From NCBI GenBank assembly GCA_943842425.1, contig CALTBR010000002.1, positions 1-64,000 of the forward strand: a stretch of DNA of 64,000 bases, written 5' to 3'. The notes below the pieces were generated by a model. That model did not search any database, was not told the DNA's origin, and saw only the letters and a list, made by a program, of their open reading frames with translations. Of this stretch, positions 25,259 through 32,724 are shown in pieces. The number at the start of each line of letters is the position of its first letter. The stretch's first letter is position 1. This DNA comes from UBA974 sp002292405. Its GTDB lineage: Bacteria > Bacteroidota > Bacteroidia > Flavobacteriales_D > Sanyastnellaceae. The position numbers and the translations under genes are program-made.

Positions 25259-26083
25259 TTAAACAGCTACGTTGTGCTCCCTTAACGCGCTATTTAAAGA
25301 AGTCTTTCTGTTGGTACTTTTCTTGCGTTTACCTATGATTAAAGCACAGGGGATATTGAACGTCCCCGCAGGGAAAATTTTAGGCCTAGTTCCAGGTATA
25401 ACAACAGAACGTGGAGGCACATATCCCTTAAGTTCAACAGGTTTATCGCCAGTTACATCAATGATCAAAGTACTCTGAGTAAGTACCACTCCTGCTCCGA
25501 GCACCGCTTCCGTACCAACCCTAACGCCCTCAACGACAATACAACGAGAACCTATAAATGCCCCGTCTTCAATGATTACAGGAGAGGCTTGCAAGGGCTC
25601 TAATACTCCTCCTATCCCTACTCCTCCACTTAAATGAACTTCCTTTCCTATTTGGGCACAAGAACCTACCGTAGCCCAAGTATCCACCATCGTACCAGAA
25701 TCTACATAAGCTCCAAGATTAATATAACTTGGCATAAGGATAACATCCTTCGCTATATACGCGCCGTAACGGGCCACAGCATGAGGCACTACTCTAACTC
25801 CCGCCTTCGCATACCCCGTCTTTAGTGGCATTTTATCGTGGAACTCAAACGGACCTACCTCTATTGTCTCCATCTTCTGAATGGGGAAATTCAGAACAAC
25901 AGCTTTTTTAACCCAATCATTCACCTCCCATCCACCATCCCCGTCTGGATATGCGCACCTTAACTCACCTTTATCAAGACCCTCCATCACAATTGCGATT
26001 GCTTCTCTAGACTGTGTCAACTGAAGCAAATCTCTATCTAACCATGTCCTTTCAATAATATCTTTAAGGCTCGAGTTCTCCAT
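25259..26083 (-). CDS. dapD: 2,3,4,5-tetrahydropyridine-2,6-dicarboxylate N-succinyltransferase
   Basis: Lysine/diaminopimelate synthesis: succinylates tetrahydrodipicolinate using succinyl-CoA. 274 residues from MENSSLKDIIERTW (26083), the normal length; earlier in-frame Met codons overlap the divergent yqgF gene and are rejected. The N-terminal helical domain is followed by a left-handed beta-helix of hexapeptide repeats with family signatures MPSYINLGAYVDSGTMVDTW, GSCAQIG and GVGIGGVLEPLQA. Works as a cytoplasmic trimer. Diverges from yqgF, with 46 bases between starts. Confidence 0.96.
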   Translation of the reverse strand: MENSSLKDIIERTWLDRDLLQLTQSREAIAIVMEGLDKGELRCAYPDGDGGWEVNDWVKKAVVLNFPIQKMETIEVGPFEFHDKMPLKTGYAKAGVRVVPHAVARYGAYIAKDVILMPSYINLGAYVDSGTMVDTWATVGSCAQIGKEVHLSGGVGIGGVLEPLQASPVIIEDGAFIGSRCIVVEGVRVGTEAVLGAGVVLTQSTLIIDVTGDKPVELKGYVPPRSVVIPGTRPKIFPAGTFNIPCALIIGKRKKSTNRKTSLNSALREHNVAV

Positions 26084-26129
26084 TCCATTTTTTTTCAAAG
26101 GTATGTATCCACAAGTGTATATTGCACCC

Positions 26130-26540
26130 ATGGCAAGGTATATCGCATTTGATTGGGGTTTGAGGCGGACTGGCATAGCTGTTACGGACAGCTCCGCCAT
26201 TGTTGCGTCTCCTTTAAAAACTGTTGAAACAAAAGCTCTTTTCAAAGAAATAGACCAAATCATACTCGCCGAACCATGCATAGGCATCATCGTTGGAGTA
26301 CCTGGATTAATCGTTGGCCTGAAAACTGATAGCTCTGACGGAATAGAAAAATTTATCTCTCACCTTCAAAAGAAATACCCATCAATCCCCATTCATCAAG
26401 TTGATGAAAGTGACACCAGTAGTGAAGCAATGAGCGCATTAATCTCTGGGGGGATGAAAAAAAGCAAGCGTAAAAACAAAGGAGTTTTAGATAAAGTAGC
26501 CTCTGCTATAATTTTACAGCGTTTCTTAGAATCTATCTAG
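26130..26540 (+). CDS. yqgF: YqgF/RuvX family RNase H-fold nuclease
   Basis: 136 residues starting MARYIAFDWGLRRTGIAVTD, with the first catalytic Asp in AFDWG, the Glu/Val strand IIVGVP and the C-terminal KGVLDKVASAIILQRFL, where DKVAS holds the second Asp. The family processes the 5' end of pre-16S rRNA and was earlier called a putative Holliday junction resolvase. The start is an ATG that matches the family N-terminus; the upstream in-frame Met at 26103 is not needed. Convergent with the HAD gene, five bases apart. Confidence 0.93.
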   Translation: MARYIAFDWGLRRTGIAVTDSSAIVASPLKTVETKALFKEIDQIILAEPCIGIIVGVPGLIVGLKTDSSDGIEKFISHLQKKYPSIPIHQVDESDTSSEAMSALISGGMKKSKRKNKGVLDKVASAIILQRFLESI

Positions 26541-26545
26541 TTTTT

Positions 26546-26974
26546 CTACCTCTTAAAAACTTCTACGTTTTTTTGTTTTACGATCATATCTGTAAACTTT
26601 CCCTCAAAACGAGTAGCTCTTACAATGTGATTGTCTATCCAATGATAATTCCCACCCCTGGGCTTACCCATTAACAGACCGTGATATTTTATGGAATGCT
26701 TCTTTAGCCAAATCTCAGTAACCTCTCTGTGTTCTTCTGTTCTTGATGTGAAGAACGTGAGGACATGTCCTTCGTCATACCATTTGGCCATTGTTTCTAA
26801 AGCATCCGGATAGGGCAAGCATGTTACCATTCTTTCTGGCTCTTCATTAGGCACATCATCCGTAATGGTACCATCGATATCTATCAAGAAGTTCTTTACT
26901 TCACTTGGCAATTGAGGCGAAATAGCCTTACCTGATACATCCTTACCTCCTACAAGGTGTCTTTCTTCACTCAT
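26546..26974 (-). CDS. HAD-superfamily phosphatase-like protein (142 aa)
   Basis: A compact HAD fold with motif I as FLIDIDGTITDD (nucleophile and acid/base Asp), motif II as TFFTSRTEEH and a C-terminal HWIDNHIVR that would supply the motif IV Asp. Motif III Lys may be KPRGGNYHW. Small HADs of this type resemble polynucleotide-kinase phosphatase or LNS2-like domains; the substrate is unknown. It follows bshC by 6 bases and is probably co-transcribed, but a bacillithiol role is only suggested by position. Confidence 0.8.
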   Translation of the reverse strand: MSEERHLVGGKDVSGKAISPQLPSEVKNFLIDIDGTITDDVPNEEPERMVTCLPYPDALETMAKWYDEGHVLTFFTSRTEEHREVTEIWLKKHSIKYHGLLMGKPRGGNYHWIDNHIVRATRFEGKFTDMIVKQKNVEVFKR

Positions 26975-26980
26975 TAAACC

Positions 26981-28564
26981 CTACTTATTTTCATTAACAC
27001 TTGACACAACATGCATAAATTCACAAACAGCTTTTTCCCGCGAACAATCGAACTCCAAAAGTAAGTTCCTTAGCTGATAAAACCCACCTACATCACGAGA
27101 TAAAATGTGAAAATTCATATACCTGTCTTGAGGACTTCCCTTACTGTAAATTTTCAATGCAGAACTTGACAAATCTTTTAAAAACTGTTCGTTTTGTCTT
27201 TTAATTGCCTTACCTATTTTCTTCAAAAGATTACCAATCGCCTTGTCCATTGTCGCTCCACTTGCCAATGCTGCTCCCTCTAAAGTTGAATCAGTTCCTA
27301 CTGCTACTTCAACCGACAATCTCTTAAATTCTGACAATTTTTCTTCTAAATCCACAATTCCTGAAGGCATCTTCCCTTCTAACCAAACCTTTGTCCACTC
27401 CTCCTCACCCCACCATCCTTTTTCTATTGACCATCCCACTTGAGCCGCGTTAGACAACAACTCTTCACTTAACACAAGTACGTGATCTCGAAGGTGTAAA
27501 ACCGGCATCACAATTTCTCTTATTTGAAAAGCCCCCTCGAGCTGTTTCCAATATCCCAGTTCTCCCGGCCCCAATACTACATGAGAATTGCTCAACAAAA
27601 ATTCTTGATACAGGGGCCTTAACAAAACACCAGGGCTCAGAAATTCAGCATTTTTTATACACCAGTCACCCCAATCCTCACCCTCACTGTTTATCACTGT
27701 TTTTCCTGCTAAAAACCCATCTCCATTTTTCACGATACCTACTCTCTCTCCATCTCCCTTTTGAAAGAATAAATTCACATCTCTAATATGTGTTCCCACC
27801 TTAAAGCCTCTAAGCTTAAGGTCTTCTGTGGTCTTCAATACCGCATTAGCTATACCCGAGCCTGTAAATTCATGAGCGAATAACGCTGCAGCCGTGTTTT
27901 TCAACTTTGGGTGACTTGCATCTAAAACCAAAAGCTCTGTATCTCCATACCACAATTCTAGCCACCTCCTAAAAAGGTGAACGTACTTCTCCCCGTTCTC
28001 TTTAGCTTTCTGCAACTCCAACATCACAGCCTCAGACTCCATTAAATTCACACCGTTCCCACCCCAGTCGTTTACCACTTCCTCTATACCCTCCAAGGAT
28101 AATTTACCCACCGGTAACTTGGAGTTTTCTAAAGGATTCGACCAAACAAACTTCTCACTCTCCCCATTCACCCAACTCACCTCCTTAAAATCATGATCTT
28201 CAGAAGCCAACCAAAAAATCGGGACAACTCCCCTACCCGACTCCTTTTCAAGTTTTCTCGCCAGCCTAATTGTAGTAATAATCTTATAGTGGAAAAACGC
28301 TGGTCCACCACATAATTGAAGTTGGTGTCCTGTCGTTACTGTGCCCGACTCTATCTTTCTAAGCTTTTCCAACCTCCCATTCATCGACATTCCCACTTCT
28401 CGATATTGCTCGGATATCACATCACAAACAACTGCACGCGTTGTTGCCGTACTTCGAATACGTTCCCCCAATGAAATCTTCTCTCCTCCTCCTCCAGTTA
28501 AGTGATCCATTACAATGGGGCTAAAACCCGGATACGCCGAAGCCTTCTCAGAATAAAGTTTCAA
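26981..28564 (-). CDS. bshC: Bacillithiol biosynthesis cysteine-adding enzyme
   Basis: Adds cysteine to glucosaminyl-malate, the last step of bacillithiol synthesis. Diagnostic stretches are TTGHQLQLCGGPAFFHYKI, followed by VPIFWLASEDHDFKEV. The rest covers the Rossmann-like and C-terminal coiled-coil region (ALASGATMDKAIGNLLKKI). No ATG fits the family N-terminus; I chose TTG at 28562-28564 (LKLYSEKASAYPGFSP), giving about 527 residues, near the usual 530. An upstream in-frame ATG (28714) would overlap the preceding gene by over 120 bases. Next gene 6 bases downstream. ytxJ elsewhere in the window fits the same pathway. Confidence 0.93.
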   Translation of the reverse strand: MKLYSEKASAYPGFSPIVMDHLTGGGGEKISLGERIRSTATTRAVVCDVISEQYREVGMSMNGRLEKLRKIESGTVTTGHQLQLCGGPAFFHYKIITTIRLARKLEKESGRGVVPIFWLASEDHDFKEVSWVNGESEKFVWSNPLENSKLPVGKLSLEGIEEVVNDWGGNGVNLMESEAVMLELQKAKENGEKYVHLFRRWLELWYGDTELLVLDASHPKLKNTAAALFAHEFTGSGIANAVLKTTEDLKLRGFKVGTHIRDVNLFFQKGDGERVGIVKNGDGFLAGKTVINSEGEDWGDWCIKNAEFLSPGVLLRPLYQEFLLSNSHVVLGPGELGYWKQLEGAFQIREIVMPVLHLRDHVLVLSEELLSNAAQVGWSIEKGWWGEEEWTKVWLEGKMPSGIVDLEEKLSEFKRLSVEVAVGTDSTLEGAALASGATMDKAIGNLLKKIGKAIKRQNEQFLKDLSSSALKIYSKGSPQDRYMNFHILSRDVGGFYQLRNLLLEFDCSREKAVCEFMHVVSSVNENK

Positions 28565-28590
28565 AATGTAAGATAGATTTTTTTGCGAAA

Positions 28591-29682
28591 TTACTGCAAA
28601 AGTGAGACCGAGCCACTCAACTCCTCCACAGAGCCATCCTCTGTGATGATAGACAGAGTCCAAACATACACTCCCAATTTCGCTACGCCCCCTGCTAAAG
28701 TATACCCCTCCCAATTCGGAATCTCCTCATCACTCTCCCAAACCATTGCGCCGCTTCTATCGAAGACTCTCAGTAAGGCTCCTCTATTGGCTCTTAAAGA
28801 CGGTGCGAAAACATCATTTAACCCATCGTTATTTGGCGTAAAAGCTGTAGGTACAAATGTGCTTGTCTCAAGGTTAAATAAGTTAGACATATCCCCCCTT
28901 GAGTCTAAATTATTGTCATTTAGCTCAGATGTTAAATCTCGAATGGAAAAATCATCCACAAAATAATACGCAACCGTTCTACCAGCCCCCTCAAAAGATT
29001 CAATATCCTTACCCTTATCATCTCCAAACAGTCCAAAAGTAAAAAACTCATAATTGTCAGTTGCTGTGAAAGCAAACTTCACAATCTCCCAGCTTTGATA
29101 GTACTGGATTTGAGTCATGCTAATTTGTGGATGCATAGAAATAGGCTCTCTAAGCTGTTGTTCTGCTTCTTCAGTTGAGAAAACTACTCCTAAATCGCTG
29201 ACTCCCAATCCTGCTGTGCTGTGCTTGTAAACATCCCCATTCGCTATCGCAAAAGAAAACTCATAGCGTTTACCCACTTGCAAAGGCTCAGAAAACTCAC
29301 CCATTAAATATTCTCGGGTATTCAGGCCCGACCTTCTACTTACCTCTAACCCTGCAATCGCATAACCATTGTATGCCTCAACATACGCTAAAGGGGTTTC
29401 TGGAAGATCCCCTCCATTGTATCCAAAAGAATGATAATAATCCGGATTTGCTGATAAGCTACCTGCATTTGTCCAGTTGTGGATTAAATCCCATTGCCCG
29501 GTTTGATTGGGTACAGTTTCACTAAACTCAAATCCTCCATTAATCACAAAGACTTGAGCGTTAATTGAAACCGCGGAAATGATAGAAAACACTACACCTA
29601 CAATGAATTTAGTCGACCTAAATAAGGGCTTCATCGGCTTTATTCGTGTTTTTAACATAATCATAACATTGCAATCTAACAA
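28591..29682 (-). CDS. Secreted protein with gliding-motility-type (type B T9SS) C-terminal domain
   Basis: Signal peptide after a short basic start (MKPLFRSTKFIVGVVFSIIS, cut near INAQ); the in-frame Met at MKPLF is the likeliest start, about 16 codons inside the long frame. The middle, about 210 residues, is a jelly-roll-like beta domain beginning FVINGGFEFSE and resembling carbohydrate-binding folds in secreted Bacteroidota proteins. The end carries the gliding-associated C-terminal signature FVPTAFTPNNDGLNDVFAP ... RVFDRSGAMVWES ... GVYVWTL, a T9SS type B sorting signal. Extracellular or surface. Ligand unknown. Confidence 0.85.
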   Translation of the reverse strand: MLDCNVMIMLKTRIKPMKPLFRSTKFIVGVVFSIISAVSINAQVFVINGGFEFSETVPNQTGQWDLIHNWTNAGSLSANPDYYHSFGYNGGDLPETPLAYVEAYNGYAIAGLEVSRRSGLNTREYLMGEFSEPLQVGKRYEFSFAIANGDVYKHSTAGLGVSDLGVVFSTEEAEQQLREPISMHPQISMTQIQYYQSWEIVKFAFTATDNYEFFTFGLFGDDKGKDIESFEGAGRTVAYYFVDDFSIRDLTSELNDNNLDSRGDMSNLFNLETSTFVPTAFTPNNDGLNDVFAPSLRANRGALLRVFDRSGAMVWESDEEIPNWEGYTLAGGVAKLGVYVWTLSIITEDGSVEELSGSVSLLQ

Positions 29683-29707
29683 TTACAACATTAAAAAACA
29701 AAAAAAC

Positions 29708-30550
29708 TTACCATAAATAGCCAATACCCAGACAGGCACTCGCAGAATCTTTTGAAACTAAAACCTCAGCCCTTAAAAACAATGGGGTTCTCCAAGGTGA
29801 CCAACTCGTGTACGCTCTCAACTTAATCGCATTGGTTTCACCCGGCTTGATATCGTAAGTTGACTCGACAGGGACTTCTTCCCAATCAGCAGGGTCGGAA
29901 GGTGGCTCTAACAAATGAGCTCTTTTCGGCTTAATTGGCGACCACTCTATTTGTCCTCCCCAAACCCAACCCCTTGCAGCTCTCATAATTCCTCGCCACT
30001 CTAGACCGGCAATAAGACTGATGTTTACAGCATTCCTTAAAGGCACTTGCAATGTGTCAGATTCATTTAAAAGAGGATCCTCGAATGATGTAATTTGTAG
30101 AAGATCATCACTCTGATCCCAATTAAACCCTATCACATCATCATCTAACTTTTTGTGATGCAAAAGGTTTACTAAAGAAGCATTGGCCCCGGTTTTGTAA
30201 AACAATTGAAAGGACTCTTTTACTGGATGGGTTACCTCTACAGAAATTTCAGGGAAAGTTGTGTTTTCCAAAACCCTGAAGAATCCATCTCCTATTTCTG
30301 GTTCGCCACCTATCTCCTCTCCCATTCTCATCGCAGAATAAAATTGAGCATCATTGAGCCATTTGCGAAACGGAGTTCTTTCTGGCTGGGGTGATAATGT
30401 ATCTACTTGAACAGAAGATTTTATTGAAAGAATTCTGCCGTTGATCAAAATCGTATCTTTAAAACATACGGGGGATACTTCAGCTTTTAGAGCAGCAGCG
30501 GTTGAAACACCTATGACAAAAAGGAATAAGTTCCTCGTCAATCTTATCAT
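29708..30550 (-). CDS. Hypothetical exported protein (280 aa)
   Basis: N-terminal signal peptide (MIRLTRNLFLFVIGVSTAAA, cut after LKAE), then a beta-rich body without a known domain. The C-terminus (FLRAEVLVSKDSASACLGIG YLW) looks like an outer membrane barrel edge ending in an aromatic residue. The ATG overlaps the stop of the preceding anti-sigma-like gene (ATGA), indicating translational coupling, so it probably belongs to the sigma-factor operon. Function unknown; an envelope sensor or target of the sigma factor is possible. Confidence 0.6.
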   Translation of the reverse strand: MIRLTRNLFLFVIGVSTAAALKAEVSPVCFKDTILINGRILSIKSSVQVDTLSPQPERTPFRKWLNDAQFYSAMRMGEEIGGEPEIGDGFFRVLENTTFPEISVEVTHPVKESFQLFYKTGANASLVNLLHHKKLDDDVIGFNWDQSDDLLQITSFEDPLLNESDTLQVPLRNAVNISLIAGLEWRGIMRAARGWVWGGQIEWSPIKPKRAHLLEPPSDPADWEEVPVESTYDIKPGETNAIKLRAYTSWSPWRTPLFLRAEVLVSKDSASACLGIGYLW

Positions 30551-31119
30551 TCGTCAACCTCTAATTTTGCTGGTAAAACCCACTCTAAAACTTCTTCTGG
30601 TTCTTGTGATTCTTTTATTTTAACAGCCTCTTTAGTTGGAGCTGCTTCTTCAATGATTTTAACATCAACATTGGTGTCAACCACAACCTCTGGCTTTACA
30701 TCTTCAACTACTGAGGTTACAACGGTTTTTTGAATTTCTTCCTCAGCTAAGATTGGCTCTTCAACGCTAACTTCAACTTCCTCTGGTGCCATTTCAACTT
30801 CATTCAAAGCTTCTATAACCGCAATTTCTTCGACAACTTCAACTTCTTCGACAACTTCAACTTCAACTTCATCAACCACTAACTGATCTTCAGAGACAGG
30901 CATTAAATACCAAGCAAATCCCACGATCACAACAGCAGCTCCAAGAACGGCCTTAGACGTAAACCCGCCTGAGGCACCACCACTGGCTGCAGATCCATTT
31001 ATTGCATCTAGTTGATGAAACACTCCATCTTGAACAGATCCTGGAGCGGCAACTTCATGACCTTTATATAGGCCTTGAATATGAGAGCTAAATATGTCTT
31101 TAATTGGTTTCATTATCAT
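30547..31119 (-). CDS. Probable anti-sigma factor, single-pass membrane protein with acidic tail
   Basis: 190 residues encoded four bases after the ECF sigma gene. A cytoplasmic N-terminal segment of about 55 residues (MIMKPIKDIFSSHIQGLYKG) precedes one membrane helix (AVLGAAVVIVGFAWYLM, about residues 57-73). The long periplasmic tail is dominated by Glu, Val and Ala (VEVEVVEEVEVVEEIAVIEA), encoded by short tandem DNA repeats. No zinc-binding ZAS motif is present, so assignment rests on operon position and topology, the usual arrangement for sigma and anti-sigma pairs. The stop overlaps the next start. Confidence 0.6.
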   Translation of the reverse strand: MIMKPIKDIFSSHIQGLYKGHEVAAPGSVQDGVFHQLDAINGSAASGGASGGFTSKAVLGAAVVIVGFAWYLMPVSEDQLVVDEVEVEVVEEVEVVEEIAVIEALNEVEMAPEEVEVSVEEPILAEEEIQKTVVTSVVEDVKPEVVVDTNVDVKIIEEAAPTKEAVKIKESQEPEEVLEWVLPAKLEVDE

Positions 31120-31122
31120 TCA

Positions 31123-31707
31123 TTAATCAATGTTACTGTGGTCATCTTCACGAGGTGTTGCGACTTGTTCCATATGTAATAGAACTCCTTGCAAAAACTT
31201 CTTTGCTCTGCTGAGTTGGCTTTTAGAAGTGTTTACTTCTATATCAAGCATCTCAGCTATTTCCTTGTGTTTATATCCGTCAATCACATATAATTTAAAT
31301 ACAACTCCATACCCTTCAGGCATACGAGAAATTGCATTCTCGAGTTCTTCTCGGGTAAAATCACATTGTTTAGACGCATCAATGTCTTGAGGGGTTGCAA
31401 GCACTTCTGAAATATCTGCTTGATTGGCGTGCTTTTTATTCTTACGATACAGGGTAATGGCAGTGTTTACAACTATTCTACGCATCCAACCCTCAAAAGA
31501 ATTATTTTCAGAAAAAGTGTCTAGTTTAGAGAAAATCTTAACCCAGGCGTTTTGGACTACATCCTCAGCATCAATTCTCGTATTGGTATATCTCAAAGAA
31601 ACCGCAAACATGAGCCCGGAAAATCTACCGTACAAATCGAATTGTGCGCGCCTGTCACCCACTTTGCACTTTTCAATAAGTTCTAGTAAATCAGGCTCGA
31701 CACTCAT
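31123..31707 (-). CDS. ECF-family RNA polymerase sigma factor
   Basis: 194 residues: region 2 (AQFDLYGRFSGLMFAVSLRY ... DAEDVVQNAWVKIFSKLDTF, then GWMRRIVVNTAI) and region 4 (ISRMPEGYGVVFKLYVIDGY ... EIAEMLDIEVNTSKSQLSRA), the standard two-domain ECF layout. It directs RNA polymerase to a stress or envelope regulon. The ATG directly follows the ACMSD stop (TAA ATG), and the anti-sigma-like gene follows 3 bases later, so sigma and partner are co-expressed. Target promoters cannot be read from the window. Confidence 0.93.
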   Translation of the reverse strand: MSVEPDLLELIEKCKVGDRRAQFDLYGRFSGLMFAVSLRYTNTRIDAEDVVQNAWVKIFSKLDTFSENNSFEGWMRRIVVNTAITLYRKNKKHANQADISEVLATPQDIDASKQCDFTREELENAISRMPEGYGVVFKLYVIDGYKHKEIAEMLDIEVNTSKSQLSRAKKFLQGVLLHMEQVATPREDDHSNID

Positions 31708-32718
31708 TTAAATAAATTTATTTAAGTCCAAATCTAACCAACTCATTGCAGAACCGTGAAAAATATCTTCTAATTCTGCTTTTTCAAGCCCCATATTTTC
31801 CATATACTGACCGAATTTAAGGTCTCCCAATGGGAAGGGGTAATCTGTCCCCATGCAAATTCTTTTCGAACCTTGCATGTCTAGAACATATTTTAAAAGG
31901 CTTTCGTCATGTGTGATGCTGTCCACCCAAAACTTACCTACATACTCTCGGGGATTGATCTTGTTTTCTACTGCAACAAGGTCAGGACGGCAATTAAATC
32001 CGTGCTCGATACGACCAAGTGTAGCAAGGAAAGCGCCACTTGCGTGGGAGAAAAGAACTCTTAGATTAGGCAGTCTTTCGAATACCCCGCCGAAAATCAT
32101 AGAGCAAGCAGCTCTGGACATCTCTGCGGGCATACCTACTAACCATGGAAGCCAATATTTCTCCATATCCGATTTCCCCATCATATCCCACGGGTGGATT
32201 AGAATAGCCATGCCCAATCTCTCACAAGCTTCGAAAAATGGGAAGAAGCGCGGGTCATCGAGGTTGAGAGAATTAATATTGGTTCCTATTTGGACTCCTA
32301 CAAGACCTATAGATTTAGCTCTCTCAAGCTCCAAAATAGCAAGATCCACATCTTGCATTGGCACAGTACATAGTCCTATGTATTTCTTAGGAAAACGTGC
32401 AACCAGGTCTGCGATATGATCGTTTAAGAAACGACTTAACTCATGGGTGTCGTTAGGCTGAGCATTGTAGGAAAACATGACAGGGATGGTGCAAACCACC
32501 TGAACGCTAACTCCAGAATTGTCATACTCATCCATCCTAATTTTCTCATCCCAACAGTTGGATTCTATTTCTCTAAAGAACGTATCGCCCTGCATCATCC
32601 TTGCAAAACCCTCTCGGTTGCTGTCTTCTAAATGTATAAATTTTCCGTATCCGAATTTCTCAGTCCATTTAGGCATATGCCTGGGAATTATGTGAGTATG
32701 AACATCTATCTTAAACAT
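31708..32718 (-). CDS. 2-amino-3-carboxymuconate-6-semialdehyde decarboxylase-type amidohydrolase (ACMSD)
   Basis: Amidohydrolase-superfamily decarboxylase, 336 residues. Metal ligands: HxH in KIDVHTHIIPRH, His in ILIHPWD, and the late Asp in CMGTDYPFPLGD; FSHASGA supplies the catalytic-region His. These match ACMSD (kynurenine pathway), which diverts 2-amino-3-carboxymuconate semialdehyde from quinolinate. No other kynurenine genes are present here, so a related substrate is possible. Zero-base junction with the downstream sigma gene; seven bases from the upstream ABC protein gene. Confidence 0.87.
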   Translation of the reverse strand: MFKIDVHTHIIPRHMPKWTEKFGYGKFIHLEDSNREGFARMMQGDTFFREIESNCWDEKIRMDEYDNSGVSVQVVCTIPVMFSYNAQPNDTHELSRFLNDHIADLVARFPKKYIGLCTVPMQDVDLAILELERAKSIGLVGVQIGTNINSLNLDDPRFFPFFEACERLGMAILIHPWDMMGKSDMEKYWLPWLVGMPAEMSRAACSMIFGGVFERLPNLRVLFSHASGAFLATLGRIEHGFNCRPDLVAVENKINPREYVGKFWVDSITHDESLLKYVLDMQGSKRICMGTDYPFPLGDLKFGQYMENMGLEKAELEDIFHGSAMSWLDLDLNKFI

Positions 32719-32724
32719 GTGTTT

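Noticed and set aside
31853..32419. Plus-strand frame of 188 aa inside ACMSD
   Set aside because: Antisense to conserved metal-binding motifs of ACMSD; no independent signal.
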